DNA of 64,000 nt from an uncultured Clostridia bacterium (GCA_948434855.1 CAOJFR010000001.1:1-64000); one strand, 5' to 3'; positions 1 through 7,289 are shown, counted from the stretch's first letter. Program-made: numbers and translations. Notes: generated by a model not told the origin, from the sequence alone.

Positions 1-79
1 GCTTGCGGCTACGTTCCTTACAAATTCCTTCACCAGCTCCAAATCGTTTGCGGAAACAAACTATAATTAAGGGAGAAAT
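1..79. other. Upstream flank, no gene recognised
   Basis: No complete gene lies here. The first 60 bases read openly on the minus strand but match nothing I recognise. The string ttccttacaa also occurs near 11587, in the segment behind the tRNA remnant, so this may be a scrap of the same kind of intergenic repeat. The last bases hold the ribosome-binding site (AGGGAG) of the first gene. Confidence 0.3.
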
Positions 80-598
80 ATGTTAGAGAATGAAAGTTGG
101 GTTTTGTTTGATAAAAATTTTAAACCCTTAAACAAAATTGTTCCAAGGTATACAGAGTTAACCAAAGATGAATATTCATTGGGTGTTCATATTTGGGTTA
201 AGTGCAATCGCAAATATTTAATTTTCAAACGCTCAGCAACAAAAAGAACTTTTCCAAACTTTTATGAGATGATTGGCGGTGGCATAAATGGCAACGAAGA
301 CCCAAAGCTTGCAGCGTTAAGAGAGCTAAAGGAAGAGTCTGGAATTGATGCACAAGCTGACGAACTTAAGTTTATGTTTATGTCAAGGGTTGATTATGGC
401 AATGGAATAATTTATCCAGAGCATACCTATGTTTATATGATTGAAAAAAACAACCTTAGTGTTTCTGACATTAAAATTGAGGAGGGAAAAAATTGCTCTC
501 CAGCATTTTTAAGCAAGGAAGAAATTATAAAACTGATGGATAAAAATATTTTTGTTCCAGTTGTTACATATAGAGAAATAATTGAAAAAGAGTTTTAA
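80..598 (+). CDS. Nudix hydrolase (172 aa)
   Basis: Nudix family hydrolase, which cleaves nucleoside diphosphate-linked substrates; the exact substrate cannot be told. The Nudix box is complete at about residues 66-89: a glycine run, then GNEDPKLAALRELKEESG, fitting Gx5Ex7REUxEExGU. The N-terminal WVLFDKNFKPL and the general layout resemble the IPP-isomerase-like/YfcD Nudix group. The start ATG has an AGGGAG ribosome-binding site 6 bases upstream. A cupin gene follows after 23 bases with its own ribosome-binding site, so the two probably form a small operon. Confidence 0.8.
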   Translation: MLENESWVLFDKNFKPLNKIVPRYTELTKDEYSLGVHIWVKCNRKYLIFKRSATKRTFPNFYEMIGGGINGNEDPKLAALRELKEESGIDAQADELKFMFMSRVDYGNGIIYPEHTYVYMIEKNNLSVSDIKIEEGKNCSPAFLSKEEIIKLMDKNIFVPVVTYREIIEKEF

Positions 599-621
599 TA
601 ATAAAATTTTAGGAGAAATTT

Positions 622-957
622 ATGAAAGTAATAAAAAAGGCAAAAGATAGTGTATCGCTTGAGCCAGCACATGATGGTGCAGGAAGCAGAAAACTTTTTG
701 TTGCAAATGACGAGGTTAAAAACATTCAGGGCATAACTCATGGCTATTTAAAAGCTGGTGGGGTGTTTGAGTGGCATAAGCATGACGACTGCAATGAAAT
801 GATGTATGTATTAAAAGGTTCTGGTGTTGTTCGTGATGAAGATGGTGAATATGAGTTTAATGTTGGCGATTTCTATATTTTCCCACAAGGCACTTTTCAT
901 GAACAAAGAAACACTGGCTCAGATACCTTTGAAGCAATGTTTATAAGAACAAAGTAA
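622..957 (+). CDS. Small cupin-domain protein (111 aa)
   Basis: Single-domain cupin_2 protein. Cupin motif 1 is WHKHDDCNEMMYVLKGSG (HxH plus a later Glu, the usual metal ligands) and motif 2 is GDFYIFPQGTFHEQRN with the last His ligand. Such proteins bind a metal and may act as small isomerases, dioxygenases or ligand sensors; no function can be assigned. The ribosome-binding site is AGGAG, 8 bases upstream. It probably shares a transcript with the Nudix gene before it. Confidence 0.75.
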   Translation: MKVIKKAKDSVSLEPAHDGAGSRKLFVANDEVKNIQGITHGYLKAGGVFEWHKHDDCNEMMYVLKGSGVVRDEDGEYEFNVGDFYIFPQGTFHEQRNTGSDTFEAMFIRTK

Positions 958-1010
958 AAGCAAGGAACAACCTTGTTTTTATTTTAATTAAAAAAAACAT
1001 AAAAACTTTA

Positions 1011-1039
1011 TTGACAATTAGTTATAAGAAACATATAAT
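1011..1039 (+). promoter_or_regulatory. Sigma-A-type promoter of iscS
   Basis: A consensus promoter: TTGACA at 1011-1016, a 17-base spacer, and TATAAT at 1034-1039. Expected start is about 1046, leaving a 5' leader of about 36 bases with a TAGGAG ribosome-binding site. The palindrome at 1047-1059 overlaps the expected start of transcription. Confidence 0.75.
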
Positions 1040-1046
1040 AATATCA

Positions 1047-1059
1047 TACTAATTTAGTA
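1047..1059. promoter_or_regulatory. Palindrome at the iscS transcription start, possible operator
   Basis: TACTAA-T-TTAGTA is a perfect 13-base palindrome just downstream of the iscS -10 box. Its place would suit a repressor, for example an Rrf2/IscR-type Fe-S sensor, but no such regulator gene lies next to it and the match to a known motif is not exact. This is inference from position and symmetry only. Confidence 0.3.
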
Positions 1060-1081
1060 GGAATTAATCATAGGAGATTTT

Positions 1082-2266
1082 ATGATATATTTAGATAACG
1101 CAGGAACAACCAAAGTCTCAGAAAAGGCAAAGCAAGCAATGCTGCCATTTTTTGATGAGTTTTATGGCAATGCCAGCAGTTTGCATGAAGCAGGGCAAAT
1201 TGCAAAAGAATATTTAGAAGATGCAAGGTCAAGAGTTGCAAAGTGTTTAAATGCTGAAACCTCAGAGATATATTTTACCTCTGGTGGAAGCGAAAGTGAC
1301 AACTGGGCAATAGAGTCTGCTTGCAAATCTGGTGAAATTAAAGGAAAAAAACATATAATAACTTCAGCTTTTGAACATCATGCGGTTTTGCATACTTTAA
1401 AAGAAATGGAAAAAAGGGGATTTTCGGTAACATATCTTCCAGTTTATAAAAATGGAATTGTTAAGAGTGAAGATGTTGAAAATGCAATCACTGAAAACAC
1501 ATGTTTAGTCACAATAATGATGGCAAATAATGAGATTGGAACCATCCAGCCCATTAGTGAAATTGGAGAAATTTGTGAAAAACATGGCATATTATTTCAC
1601 ACAGATGCAGTTCAAGCGGTTGGACACATTCCAGTTGATGTAAAGAGTTTAAAAGTAAATATGCTTTCACTTTCAGGGCACAAATTTCATGGGCCAAAAG
1701 GTGTTGGTGTGCTATATGTAAAAAGGGGCACACAGCTTTGGAATTTAATTAAGGGTGGAGCACAAGAGAAAAATAGAAGAGCAGGAACAGAAAATTTGTC
1801 AGGAATTGTGGGAATGACAGTGGCTTTAGAAGAAGCTTGCTGTGAAATGGAAGAAGTGGCAAAACGAGAAACGGAGTTTAGAGATAGACTGTTTAAAGAG
1901 CTTTCAAAAATTCCACATTCGCAGATTAATGGTGACACAGAAAAAAGGCTTTCAAATAATTTCAATATGTGTTTTGAAGGCATAGAGGGCGAAAGTTTAC
2001 TTTTGTTAATTAATGATGAAGGAATTTGCGGCTCTTCTGGAAGTGCTTGCACAAGTGGTTCGCTAGATCCAAGCCATGTTTTGCTTGCAATCGGACTTCC
2101 ACATGAGGTAGCTCATGGAAGTTTAAGACTAAGTCTTAGCAAATATACCACAGCTGAAGAAATTGATAAAGTTTTGGTAGCAGTTCCAAAGGTAGTAGAA
2201 TATTTAAGAAAAATGAGCCCAATATGGGATAAATTAAATAAAGGAGAAAAAGAGCATGTTATATAG
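1082..2266 (+). CDS. iscS: Cysteine desulfurase, IscS/NifS type (394 aa)
   Basis: PLP-dependent cysteine desulfurase that takes sulfur from L-cysteine and passes it as persulfide to the Fe-S scaffold. Visible motifs: N-terminal YLDNAGTTKVS, ANNEIGTIQPI, HTDAVQAVGH, the PLP lysine in SGHKFHGPKG, RAGTEN, and the catalytic cysteine in SGSACTSG near residue 324. Length fits the family. It overlaps the following iscU by 11 bases, so the two are coupled. No iscR, hscA, hscB or fdx is adjacent, as in the reduced ISC systems common in clostridia. Confidence 0.93.
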   Translation: MIYLDNAGTTKVSEKAKQAMLPFFDEFYGNASSLHEAGQIAKEYLEDARSRVAKCLNAETSEIYFTSGGSESDNWAIESACKSGEIKGKKHIITSAFEHHAVLHTLKEMEKRGFSVTYLPVYKNGIVKSEDVENAITENTCLVTIMMANNEIGTIQPISEIGEICEKHGILFHTDAVQAVGHIPVDVKSLKVNMLSLSGHKFHGPKGVGVLYVKRGTQLWNLIKGGAQEKNRRAGTENLSGIVGMTVALEEACCEMEEVAKRETEFRDRLFKELSKIPHSQINGDTEKRLSNNFNMCFEGIEGESLLLLINDEGICGSSGSACTSGSLDPSHVLLAIGLPHEVAHGSLRLSLSKYTTAEEIDKVLVAVPKVVEYLRKMSPIWDKLNKGEKEHVI

Positions 2267-2702
2267 TGAAAAAGTTATGGACCATTTTAGAAATCCAAGA
2301 AATGTTGGCGAAATGGCAGATGCTGATGGCATTGGCGAAGTTGGCAATGCAAAATGTGGCGACATAATGAGAATGTATATAAAGGTTAAAGATAATATTA
2401 TTACAGATGTAAAATTCATGACATTTGGTTGTGGAAGTGCAATAGCAACAAGTTCAATCGCAACTGAAATGATAAAGGGTCAGCCAATAGAAAAGGCATT
2501 AGAGCTTTCAAATAAGGCAGTTGTAGAAGCACTTGGTGGTCTTCCTGCACACAAAATTCACTGCTCGGTGCTTGCAGAAGAGGCAGTAAAAGCAGCGGTA
2601 AAAGATTATTATGATAAAAATAATATAGAATACGATAAGTCATTATATTGTGCAGGAGACTGTCCATGTTCGCATGAGCATGATCACGTTGAAGAAGAAT
2701 AA
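2256..2702 (+). CDS. iscU: Fe-S cluster scaffold IscU/NifU N-terminal type (148 aa)
   Basis: Scaffold on which IscS sulfur and iron are assembled into Fe-S clusters. The three ligand cysteines are present in the family motifs NAKCGD, FGCGSAIATSS and KIHCSVLAEEA. After the IscU domain there is a short Cys/His/Glu-rich tail (YCAGDCPCSHEHDH), an extension often seen in anaerobes. The start ATG lies inside the end of iscS, with a GGAG site before it. The Nudix gene starts 23 bases after its stop. Confidence 0.92.
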   Translation: MLYSEKVMDHFRNPRNVGEMADADGIGEVGNAKCGDIMRMYIKVKDNIITDVKFMTFGCGSAIATSSIATEMIKGQPIEKALELSNKAVVEALGGLPAHKIHCSVLAEEAVKAAVKDYYDKNNIEYDKSLYCAGDCPCSHEHDHVEEE

Positions 2703-2724
2703 AAAACGCAAAAGTGGTCTAAAG

Positions 2725-3255
2725 ATGGAAGAAATGTTTGATACTTATGATAAAAATGGCAGATTTTTAGGAATTAAGCCTAAAAGTTTTTGTCATGGAG
2801 ATAATCCAAAATGCTTTCATAAAGCTGTTTGGATTTGGATTGTTAATGATAAAGGTGAACTATTAATTCAAAAGAGGGCAGCCTGCAAAAAACATCATCC
2901 AAATAAATATGGTGCACCATCAGCGGGTCATGTGAGTGCTGGAGAAACATTGCTAGAAGCTTGTGTAAGAGAAACGCAAGAGGAGCTTGGTCTCAGCACA
3001 AAACCAGATGACTATGTTTTTTGGGGCGAAATGTTAATTGAAGAAACTAATGAGTTTGCAGAAACATATTTGCTAAAGACCAGTGCAAAAGTATCAGACA
3101 TGACGCTTCAAGAAGAAGAGGTTGCAATGGTTAAATATTTAACTTATGATGAGTTTGTATCGTTAATTCATTCAAAAGAATTTTGTGTGGGCTTTAAAAA
3201 TTATAATAACTGGATATGTGAAAGGATGAAAACATATTTAGAAACAAAAAAATAA
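2725..3255 (+). CDS. Nudix hydrolase, IDI/YfcD-like (176 aa)
   Basis: Nudix hydrolase with the opening EMFDTYDKNGRFLG and the box GHVSAGETLLEACVRETQEE near residues 69-91, typical of the isopentenyl-diphosphate isomerase-like branch (YfcD-like). The conserved C-terminal FCVGFKNYNNW also fits. The start at 2725 is preferred over an upstream in-frame ATG at 2650, which would overlap iscU by 53 bases and add 25 lysine-rich residues. The ribosome-binding site is weak, so translation may depend on iscU. Confidence 0.8.
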   Translation: MEEMFDTYDKNGRFLGIKPKSFCHGDNPKCFHKAVWIWIVNDKGELLIQKRAACKKHHPNKYGAPSAGHVSAGETLLEACVRETQEELGLSTKPDDYVFWGEMLIEETNEFAETYLLKTSAKVSDMTLQEEEVAMVKYLTYDEFVSLIHSKEFCVGFKNYNNWICERMKTYLETKK

Positions 3256-3285
3256 AAACTAAACCAAAAGTTAAGTTTTTTTAAT
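3252..3285 (+). terminator. Weak terminator after the Nudix gene
   Basis: AAACTAAAC, a short loop, then GTTAAGTTT with one mismatch, followed by a T run. It separates the Fe-S operon from the tRNA promoter that follows. Confidence 0.4.
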
Positions 3286-3295
3286 TTTCATTTGC

Positions 3296-3325
3296 TTGAA
3301 AAAAAACAATATAGTGTGCTATACT
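3296..3325 (+). promoter_or_regulatory. Host promoter of the split tRNA-Arg gene
   Basis: TTGAAA at 3296-3301, an 18-base spacer and TATACT at 3320-3325, about 20 bases before the tRNA 5' half at 3345. Because the element entered downstream, this host promoter now reads into the tRNA 5' half and then into the element-borne tRNA at 3531. It may therefore drive the replacement tRNA. Confidence 0.55.
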
Positions 3326-3344
3326 TTGACTGTTATAAAAATCT

Positions 3345-3382
3345 GTTCCCATAGTAAAGTGGATATTACAAACCCCTCCTAA
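3345..3382 (+). pseudogene. 5' half of a tRNA-Arg(CCT) gene split by element insertion
   Basis: Acceptor strand GTTCCCA (3345-3351), D arm GTAA/TTAC (3354-3369), anticodon-stem strand AACCC (3371-3375) and anticodon loop CTCCTAA (3376-3382). The bases after that do not form a T arm or acceptor strand. The missing half lies at 11400-11443. Joined at the loop, the two halves give a 75-base tRNA-Arg(CCT) with a perfect AACCC/GGGTT anticodon stem and perfect GTTCCCA/TGGGAAC acceptor stem. The copy here is thus disrupted, and this is the left attachment site. Confidence 0.85.
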
Positions 3383-3387
3383 AGGTT
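3369..3387 (+). repeat. Left attachment site (attL)
   Basis: Left copy of the 19-base attachment repeat, matching 11393-11411 at 17 of 19 positions. The 7-base anticodon loop in its middle (3376-3382) is identical in both and is the likely crossover region of a tyrosine recombinase. The flanking stem strands are the likely arms bound by integrase. Confidence 0.75.
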
Positions 3388-3530
3388 TGGTAAACCCACT
3401 ATCCAATGCTTGCAAACCTTGGAAATTTGGGCTTTTACAAATTTGCAATAATCTCGTAATAAAAATTTTCCACCTTTTTTCAGTTTTTCTACTAGTTTTT
3501 TGTAAAAATTCTAACAATTTAATCTAATAT

Positions 3531-3605
3531 GTTCCCATAGTAAAAGGGATATTACAGCGACCTCCTAAGTCGCCGTTCCGTGTTCGAATCACGGTGGGAA
3601 CACCA
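3531..3605 (+). tRNA. tRNA-Arg(CCT), intact, carried by the element
   Basis: Complete cloverleaf with encoded CCA: acceptor GTTCCCA/TGGGAAC, D stem GTAA/TTAC, anticodon stem GCGAC/GTCGC, loop CTCCTAA with anticodon CCT at 3564-3566, T stem CCGTG/CACGG with loop TTCGAAT, then ACCA. It reads AGG codons. It lies inside the element, 149 bases from the crossover, and has the same specificity as the gene the element splits. Its 5' half differs from the split copy at two positions before the anticodon stem, but its anticodon stem is quite different, so it is not a simple copy of the host gene. Confidence 0.9.
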
Positions 3606-3710
3606 ACTATGACACTAAAAATCTTACTGCTCATTATTCAAATACTCGCCAACACAAATAAATATATTCTTGCAATTAAAACACTGCTTGTTATTATGGA
3701 GGTAAGTAGA

Positions 3711-3770
3711 ATGAGTCTTAAAAAATCTTTTAGTCACAATTATAACACACACGGAGTATGTGAAAAATAG
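3711..3770 (+). CDS. Possible 19-residue peptide
   Basis: ATG with a strong GGAGG site 8 bases upstream (3698-3702) opens a 19-codon frame ending in TAG. The peptide (MSLKKSFSHNYN...) resembles nothing known to me. The strong ribosome-binding site is the only support. It could be a leader peptide or chance. Confidence 0.25.
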   Translation: MSLKKSFSHNYNTHGVCEK

Positions 3771-3788
3771 GTTGTAAGTGATTTAGTG

Positions 3789-3817
3789 TTGTAAAACATA
3801 GTGTTGTGTGTTATAAT
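3789..3817 (+). promoter_or_regulatory. Promoter for a small RNA in the element
   Basis: TTGTAA at 3789-3794, a 17-base spacer and TATAAT at 3812-3817. Transcription would begin around 3821-3824 and reach the terminator at 3877-3902, with no gene between. Confidence 0.5.
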
Positions 3818-3820
3818 ATA

Positions 3821-3902
3821 GTGGTGCAAATCCACTAGGTGGTGCAATCCCACAATACTCCACCAAAGTTTATAAAAGTAGCCTAATTGCAGGCTACTTT
3901 TT
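3821..3902 (+). ncRNA. Candidate small RNA with two tRNA T-arm-like hairpins
   Basis: Between a good promoter and an intrinsic terminator lie two T-arm-like hairpins, GTGG-TGCAAAT-CCAC and GTGG-TGCAATC-CCAC, followed by ACTCCACCA, which looks like a tRNA 3' end. The far upstream GGAGTAT (3753-3759) could pair with ATACTCC (3855-3861), giving a 113-base tRNA-like outline. I cannot find a proper anticodon arm, and both T-loops have G instead of the invariant second T. So it may be a decayed tRNA or a tRNA-mimicking small RNA. No function is assigned. Confidence 0.4.
3877..3902. terminator. Intrinsic terminator, both strands
   Basis: AGTAGCCT, loop, AGGCTACT, then a T run on the plus strand. 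On the minus strand it also ends in a T run and may terminate the integrase transcript. Confidence 0.7.
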
Positions 3903-3984
3903 ATCTTGTGTTTTTTGACTTTTTTCAAAGTTTTATCTTTTGGTTGTTATCTTACAATATAAGTATATGTTTTTTTTATTTTAA

Positions 3985-5379
3985 CTAAGCAGATTTGTGA
4001 CAAAATATTTCATTTAGGGCATCTATTGAATTATCTGCATGTTTTGCATAGTGAGAATATATTTTTAGTGTGGTTTCTGCATTAACATGACCTGCAAGCT
4101 TTGCTACAACATTGGCAGGCACATTATTGCTAATAAGCTCAGTAATCCAACCATGCCTTAATTTATGATTAGAAACAATAGGGCAGTTTGATTCAGCTAA
4201 GTATTTTTTTAGGTGAGAGTTTATTGTGTGTGGAAATCCAGGTTCTCCTTTAATGTTATAATATACTGCACCACTATCACTAAAATCAGGGTCATTATCT
4301 TTTAAAGTGTTCCACTTTGTTTTTGCTTTCTTTAAGGCTTCAAACAATATGTCACAAATAGGTATATCTCTTTTTGAGTATTTGGTTTTAGTAACTGACT
4401 TGATTATTCCTTCTTTTGGAACATAAATTCTATCTCTTTGCACATTTATAATCTTATGTTCAAAATCTATATCATTCCAGTTTAAGCCACAAACCTCACA
4501 AGTCCTAAGACCTGAAAGTGTAAGCAAATAAATGGGTAATGTATCAAAAATATCATGATTTGCTAATGTATCTAGCAGCCTATTAAGTTCGTCTTTACTT
4601 AAAATTTTATATTCTTTGACTTCGTCTTTAAAATGATTTTTTAAATAAATCTTAGAAGCAAAGTTTTTTGTTACAACCTCATATTGAATTGCATAGTTAA
4701 AAATTGCACTAAGCACTCGTTGATATTCTAACTTGGTTTCATTTTTATATTGTTTTTCAGCAACCACTTTATCAAAATACTCATTTACTGAAATGTTGAA
4801 TCTCTTGCAAATTGCAACAGCAGATTTCCATAAAATAGGTTTTCCAAGTCTTGCATAATATAGGGTAGGCTTAGAAAAATCGCCCTCTGCTGTAACTTTG
4901 TTTATTCCTACTTGATTTTCTAATTCTTGCAAACTGAGAGCCATTTGTGGCTTAATTATGGCAGTAGAAGTAGAAAATGTTGTGTTATTTAATCCAACAA
5001 AGAATTGTGAAACCATATAAGCAGTTATTTTGTTAAATTTAATTTGCCCAAAATACTCATTAAACTTTTGGATAATTCTACTTGCTTTTAAATAGTGATT
5101 TCGTGATTTAGACTGCTCAATAATTTCAAGCCAACTATTTGCCATTTGCGTAAATGTAAACTCACTAAGTTCAGTAGTTTTTTTGTTTTTAACTTCTTCT
5201 TCCCACTGAAACACAAATTTGTTTAGAGCCCTTTCAAGTCTTACTCCTGTTAAATTGTCAGGATTATGCCAAGTAGTTGATTTTGTCTTAACTTTTTCAG
5301 TAATTGGGTCTTTAACCTTAATTTGAATATTATAACTAATCTTGCCATTTTTCTTTGTATATGTGTCTATTGTTGCCAT
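3985..5379 (-). CDS. int: Tyrosine site-specific integrase with an inserted HTH domain (464 aa)
   Basis: Catalyses integration and excision of the element at the tRNA anticodon loop. An N-terminal arm-binding domain is followed by a SAM-like core-binding domain. The C-terminal catalytic domain shows the active-site Arg in SGLRTCEVCGLNW, Lys in TKYSKRDIP, HxxR in HKLRHGW, His in LAGHVNAETT and the nucleophile Tyr in TLKIYSHY. Between core-binding and catalytic parts sits about 60 residues reading LSLQELENQVGI...PTLYYARLGKPI...AVAICKRFNIS, the pattern of an XRE/HTH_3 domain. Its start overlaps the excisionase stop by one base. Located next to its attachment site. Confidence 0.92.
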   Translation of the reverse strand: MATIDTYTKKNGKISYNIQIKVKDPITEKVKTKSTTWHNPDNLTGVRLERALNKFVFQWEEEVKNKKTTELSEFTFTQMANSWLEIIEQSKSRNHYLKASRIIQKFNEYFGQIKFNKITAYMVSQFFVGLNNTTFSTSTAIIKPQMALSLQELENQVGINKVTAEGDFSKPTLYYARLGKPILWKSAVAICKRFNISVNEYFDKVVAEKQYKNETKLEYQRVLSAIFNYAIQYEVVTKNFASKIYLKNHFKDEVKEYKILSKDELNRLLDTLANHDIFDTLPIYLLTLSGLRTCEVCGLNWNDIDFEHKIINVQRDRIYVPKEGIIKSVTKTKYSKRDIPICDILFEALKKAKTKWNTLKDNDPDFSDSGAVYYNIKGEPGFPHTINSHLKKYLAESNCPIVSNHKLRHGWITELISNNVPANVVAKLAGHVNAETTLKIYSHYAKHADNSIDALNEIFCHKSA

Positions 5380-5564
5380 TATGCTACATCTCCTTGCTTT
5401 AAGTATTGCTCAAGTGATTTGTAGTCAATTAAAAATTTACTGCCAGCTTGCAGTGTTTTAACAACTTTTTTCTTGGCTAAACATCTAATGAAATATTTGC
5501 TAATGCTTGTTTCATTGTCCTTTTTCTTAATTAGTTCAAAACATTCTTCTATTGTGCGATACAT
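5379..5564 (-). CDS. xis: Excisionase-like small DNA-binding protein (61 aa)
   Basis: Short winged-helix/MerR-like (HTH_17) protein, typical of excisionases encoded directly before the integrase. The segment SISKYFIRCLAKKKVVKTLQAGSKF fits helix-turn-helix plus wing. Such proteins bend attachment-site DNA to favour excision. It has an AAGGAGATAA site and a long leader. Its stop overlaps the integrase start, so both are made from one message. Confidence 0.75.
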   Translation of the reverse strand: MYRTIEECFELIKKKDNETSISKYFIRCLAKKKVVKTLQAGSKFLIDYKSLEQYLKQGDVA

Positions 5565-5734
5565 AAATTATCTCCTTTGTAAATTTTCCCTTTATTCGGG
5601 AATATTGAGTTTGTTAATTAAAAACTTTTCAAATAGAGAAGGCAACCAGATTGCCGTATTTTTGAAAAATAATTTAATTTTTACTATTCCCAAAATTAAA
5701 AATGTAATGGTTACTTGCAAATGCCTTACACTAT

Positions 5735-5763
5735 ATTATATTAGTTTTTTGCGAAATTCCCAA
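5735..5763 (-). promoter_or_regulatory. Promoter of xis-int
   Basis: Read on the minus strand: TTGGGA (5758-5763), 17-base spacer, TATAAT (5735-5740). It gives a leader of about 160 bases before xis. Confidence 0.55.
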
Positions 5764-5811
5764 TATGGTTTTGGAACTTTTTGTGCAAACTGCACATATA
5801 CTGAAAAATCA

Positions 5812-5847
5812 TAAAAAACCTTCTATTAATAAATAGAAGGCTTTTTA
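5812..5847. terminator. Bidirectional terminator
   Basis: CCTTCTAT, loop, ATAGAAGG, with T runs on both sides. On the minus strand it ends transcription of the gene at 5894-6326. Confidence 0.75.
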
Positions 5848-5893
5848 CCATATTTTAACTATAAAAATGTTGCTTAGAGTAGGGAATATTTAC

Positions 5894-6326
5894 TTAATAG
5901 GATTTATAACCAGATTTTCTTAATATTTCAATAACTTGTTTTTTGAAAACTCTTTCGTCTATTATATCATCTAATCTAAAATCAAATCTTGCACCATTAT
6001 AGGAGCTTATGCTATGAACATTCTTTCCACCTGATTTTGTAAGAAGCAGTTCAATATCTTTTTGTGGATTTGCACACTTTATTGAATACTGCACATTTAA
6101 ACTTCCGTCAAAAGATTTTCTAACATTTATCATTCTTGCACCATTTCGCTGTAACTCTCGCTCTAATTTTTTTTCTTGAACAGCAACCTTAATCAAATAT
6201 TTAACTTGTAATGTGCCATCATAAGACCTACTTATATAAATATTTCTAGCTCCATTTTTTTTGCAAATCACTTTTTAATTTCTTTTCTGGGTCAACAAAA
6301 TCAACCGATAAATTGACAATTTTCAT
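5894..6326 (-). pseudogene. Three-repeat protein of unknown function, broken by one extra A
   Basis: The likely start is the ATG at 6326, with an AAAGGAGAA site. After about 23 codons the frame is lost at a run of eight A (6256-6263 on the plus strand as T); the remaining 125 codons are open in another frame. With seven A the reading is continuous, giving 143 aa made of three similar units of about 40 residues: LKSDLQKNGARNIYISRSYDG, LERELQRNGARMINVRKSFDG and LLTKSGGKNVHSISSYNG. The exact fit of unit 1 to unit 2 across the junction shows the frame was once whole. Function unknown. A GTG-started short form (5894-6271) could still be made. Confidence 0.65.
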
Positions 6327-6398
6327 AATTTTCTCCTTTAAAACTTATTACTAAAATAATTAAAATAATTGTGTAAGGTTCTATAAATCATTAGCAAG

Positions 6399-7252
6399 TT
6401 ATCTTTTTGCATATTTTTTAATTAAACTTATAGCCCAATTTTCAGCTTGTTTGCATTCTTCAATAACAAACTCTTGACCAAGGTCGCTTACTCTAATTTC
6501 TCCATTACTATCAAACTTTCTTCCGTTATTCCAAGAAGGCATACAGCCTGCAAGGGAAGGGATTTGCCATAATGTTTTTAGGTCTTGATTATCTTTTGTT
6601 AAAACTAATTCAGGTGAATATTTAAAAGTTCCATAGCCACTAAGGTTTGTGTCTTTCAATGTTTCCCTTGCTAAATAAATAGTGTTAGATTTATCATTTT
6701 TATATAGCTCAGTGTTCCAGTGTGGTTGATATTTAAGGCAAGGGTATTTATTTTCATAAGTTTTTCTTTCTTCGTCAGTTAAACCATAAGTTTTAATTAT
6801 TTCACCAATTTGTAGATAGCCAAATAAAACTTGTTTGTCTTTGTTATCTATTTTATACCAACCATAGAATAGGAAAAGGTCGCCAACACCAACACTTTGA
6901 TTTTCTAAGTGAGATTCAGCTTGCATGACTTGTCCTAAGCTGCCAATAAAGTTGTTTTCATTAAAATAGTTGAGTAGTTGTGGGTCTAGGTGGCAATGAG
7001 TATTTTCATCAAGTTTAACTTTTTTTCTAACTTTATTTTCAGTTATATAAAGAGTTTCACCAGAAATACTTTTGCATAAATTTTGCAGACTTCCGTCATC
7101 AGTATATATATATTTTTTACCTGTGAATATTTTATTTCTTTTTGCTCGCTGCATGGAATAGGAATAAATGGCACATTTTTATCATTTGTAATTAAAATTG
7201 GCTTAGAACTATTGCTACTATCAAGTCCTTTTTTGCTTAAAATTATTTTCAT
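6399..7252 (-). pseudogene. Nmad3-like protein, frame broken at an A run
   Basis: The first 44 or so residues (MKIILSKKGLDSSNSS...PFIPIPC...IKYSQ) start at 7252 with an AGAGG site. The rest (7125 downward) is in the next frame: HCHLDPQ, ESHLENQSVGVGDLFLFYGWY, GYLQIGEII, NTIYLAR, GYGTFKY, DLGQEFV. From memory this layout matches the 'nucleotide modification associated domain 3' family, described by comparative genomics near DNA base-modification genes. The break is at six A (7114-7119, plus strand T); one more A restores 284 aa. A heptamer A-AAA-AAT in the zero frame could also allow -1 slippage. It may be a mutation, a phase switch, a programmed shift or a sequencing error. Confidence 0.6.
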
Positions 7253-7260
7253 TTGTTACA

Positions 7261-7289
7261 CCTCTATTAAAAATATAGCATAATAGAGG
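7261..7289. promoter_or_regulatory. Inverted repeat over the promoter of the minus-strand genes
   Basis: CCTCTATTA and TAATAGAGG are perfect 9-base arms with an 11-base centre that contains the minus-strand -10 box (7272-7277). The right arm on that strand includes the AGAGG ribosome-binding site of the 7252 gene. A repressor could bind here, or the site may form a hairpin in longer transcripts. Confidence 0.4.

Larger units (their letters stand above)
5565..5893. other. Leader of the xis-int operon and terminator of the gene upstream
   Basis: No gene. It holds a minus-strand promoter (5735-5763), an inverted repeat GGCAA-CCAGA-TTGCC at 5641-5655 in the xis leader, which could be an operator or hairpin, and the terminator at 5812-5847 that ends the three-repeat gene. 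Confidence 0.5.

Noticed and set aside
3281..3517. Open frame of 78 codons on the minus strand over the left end of the element
   Set aside because: It lies across the tRNA promoter and the tRNA 5' half, so it is a chance frame.
3753..3865. A normal tRNA, for example tRNA-Tyr (GTA is present near 3791)
   Set aside because: The outline is 113 bases, no five-pair anticodon stem forms around GTA, and the T loop breaks the conserved sequence.
3740..3928. Open frame of 62 codons on the minus strand
   Set aside because: It covers the small RNA and its terminator; composition is not protein-like.
5473..5814. Open frame of 113 codons on the plus strand
   Set aside because: It overlaps xis and its promoter in the opposite sense, with no recognisable domain.
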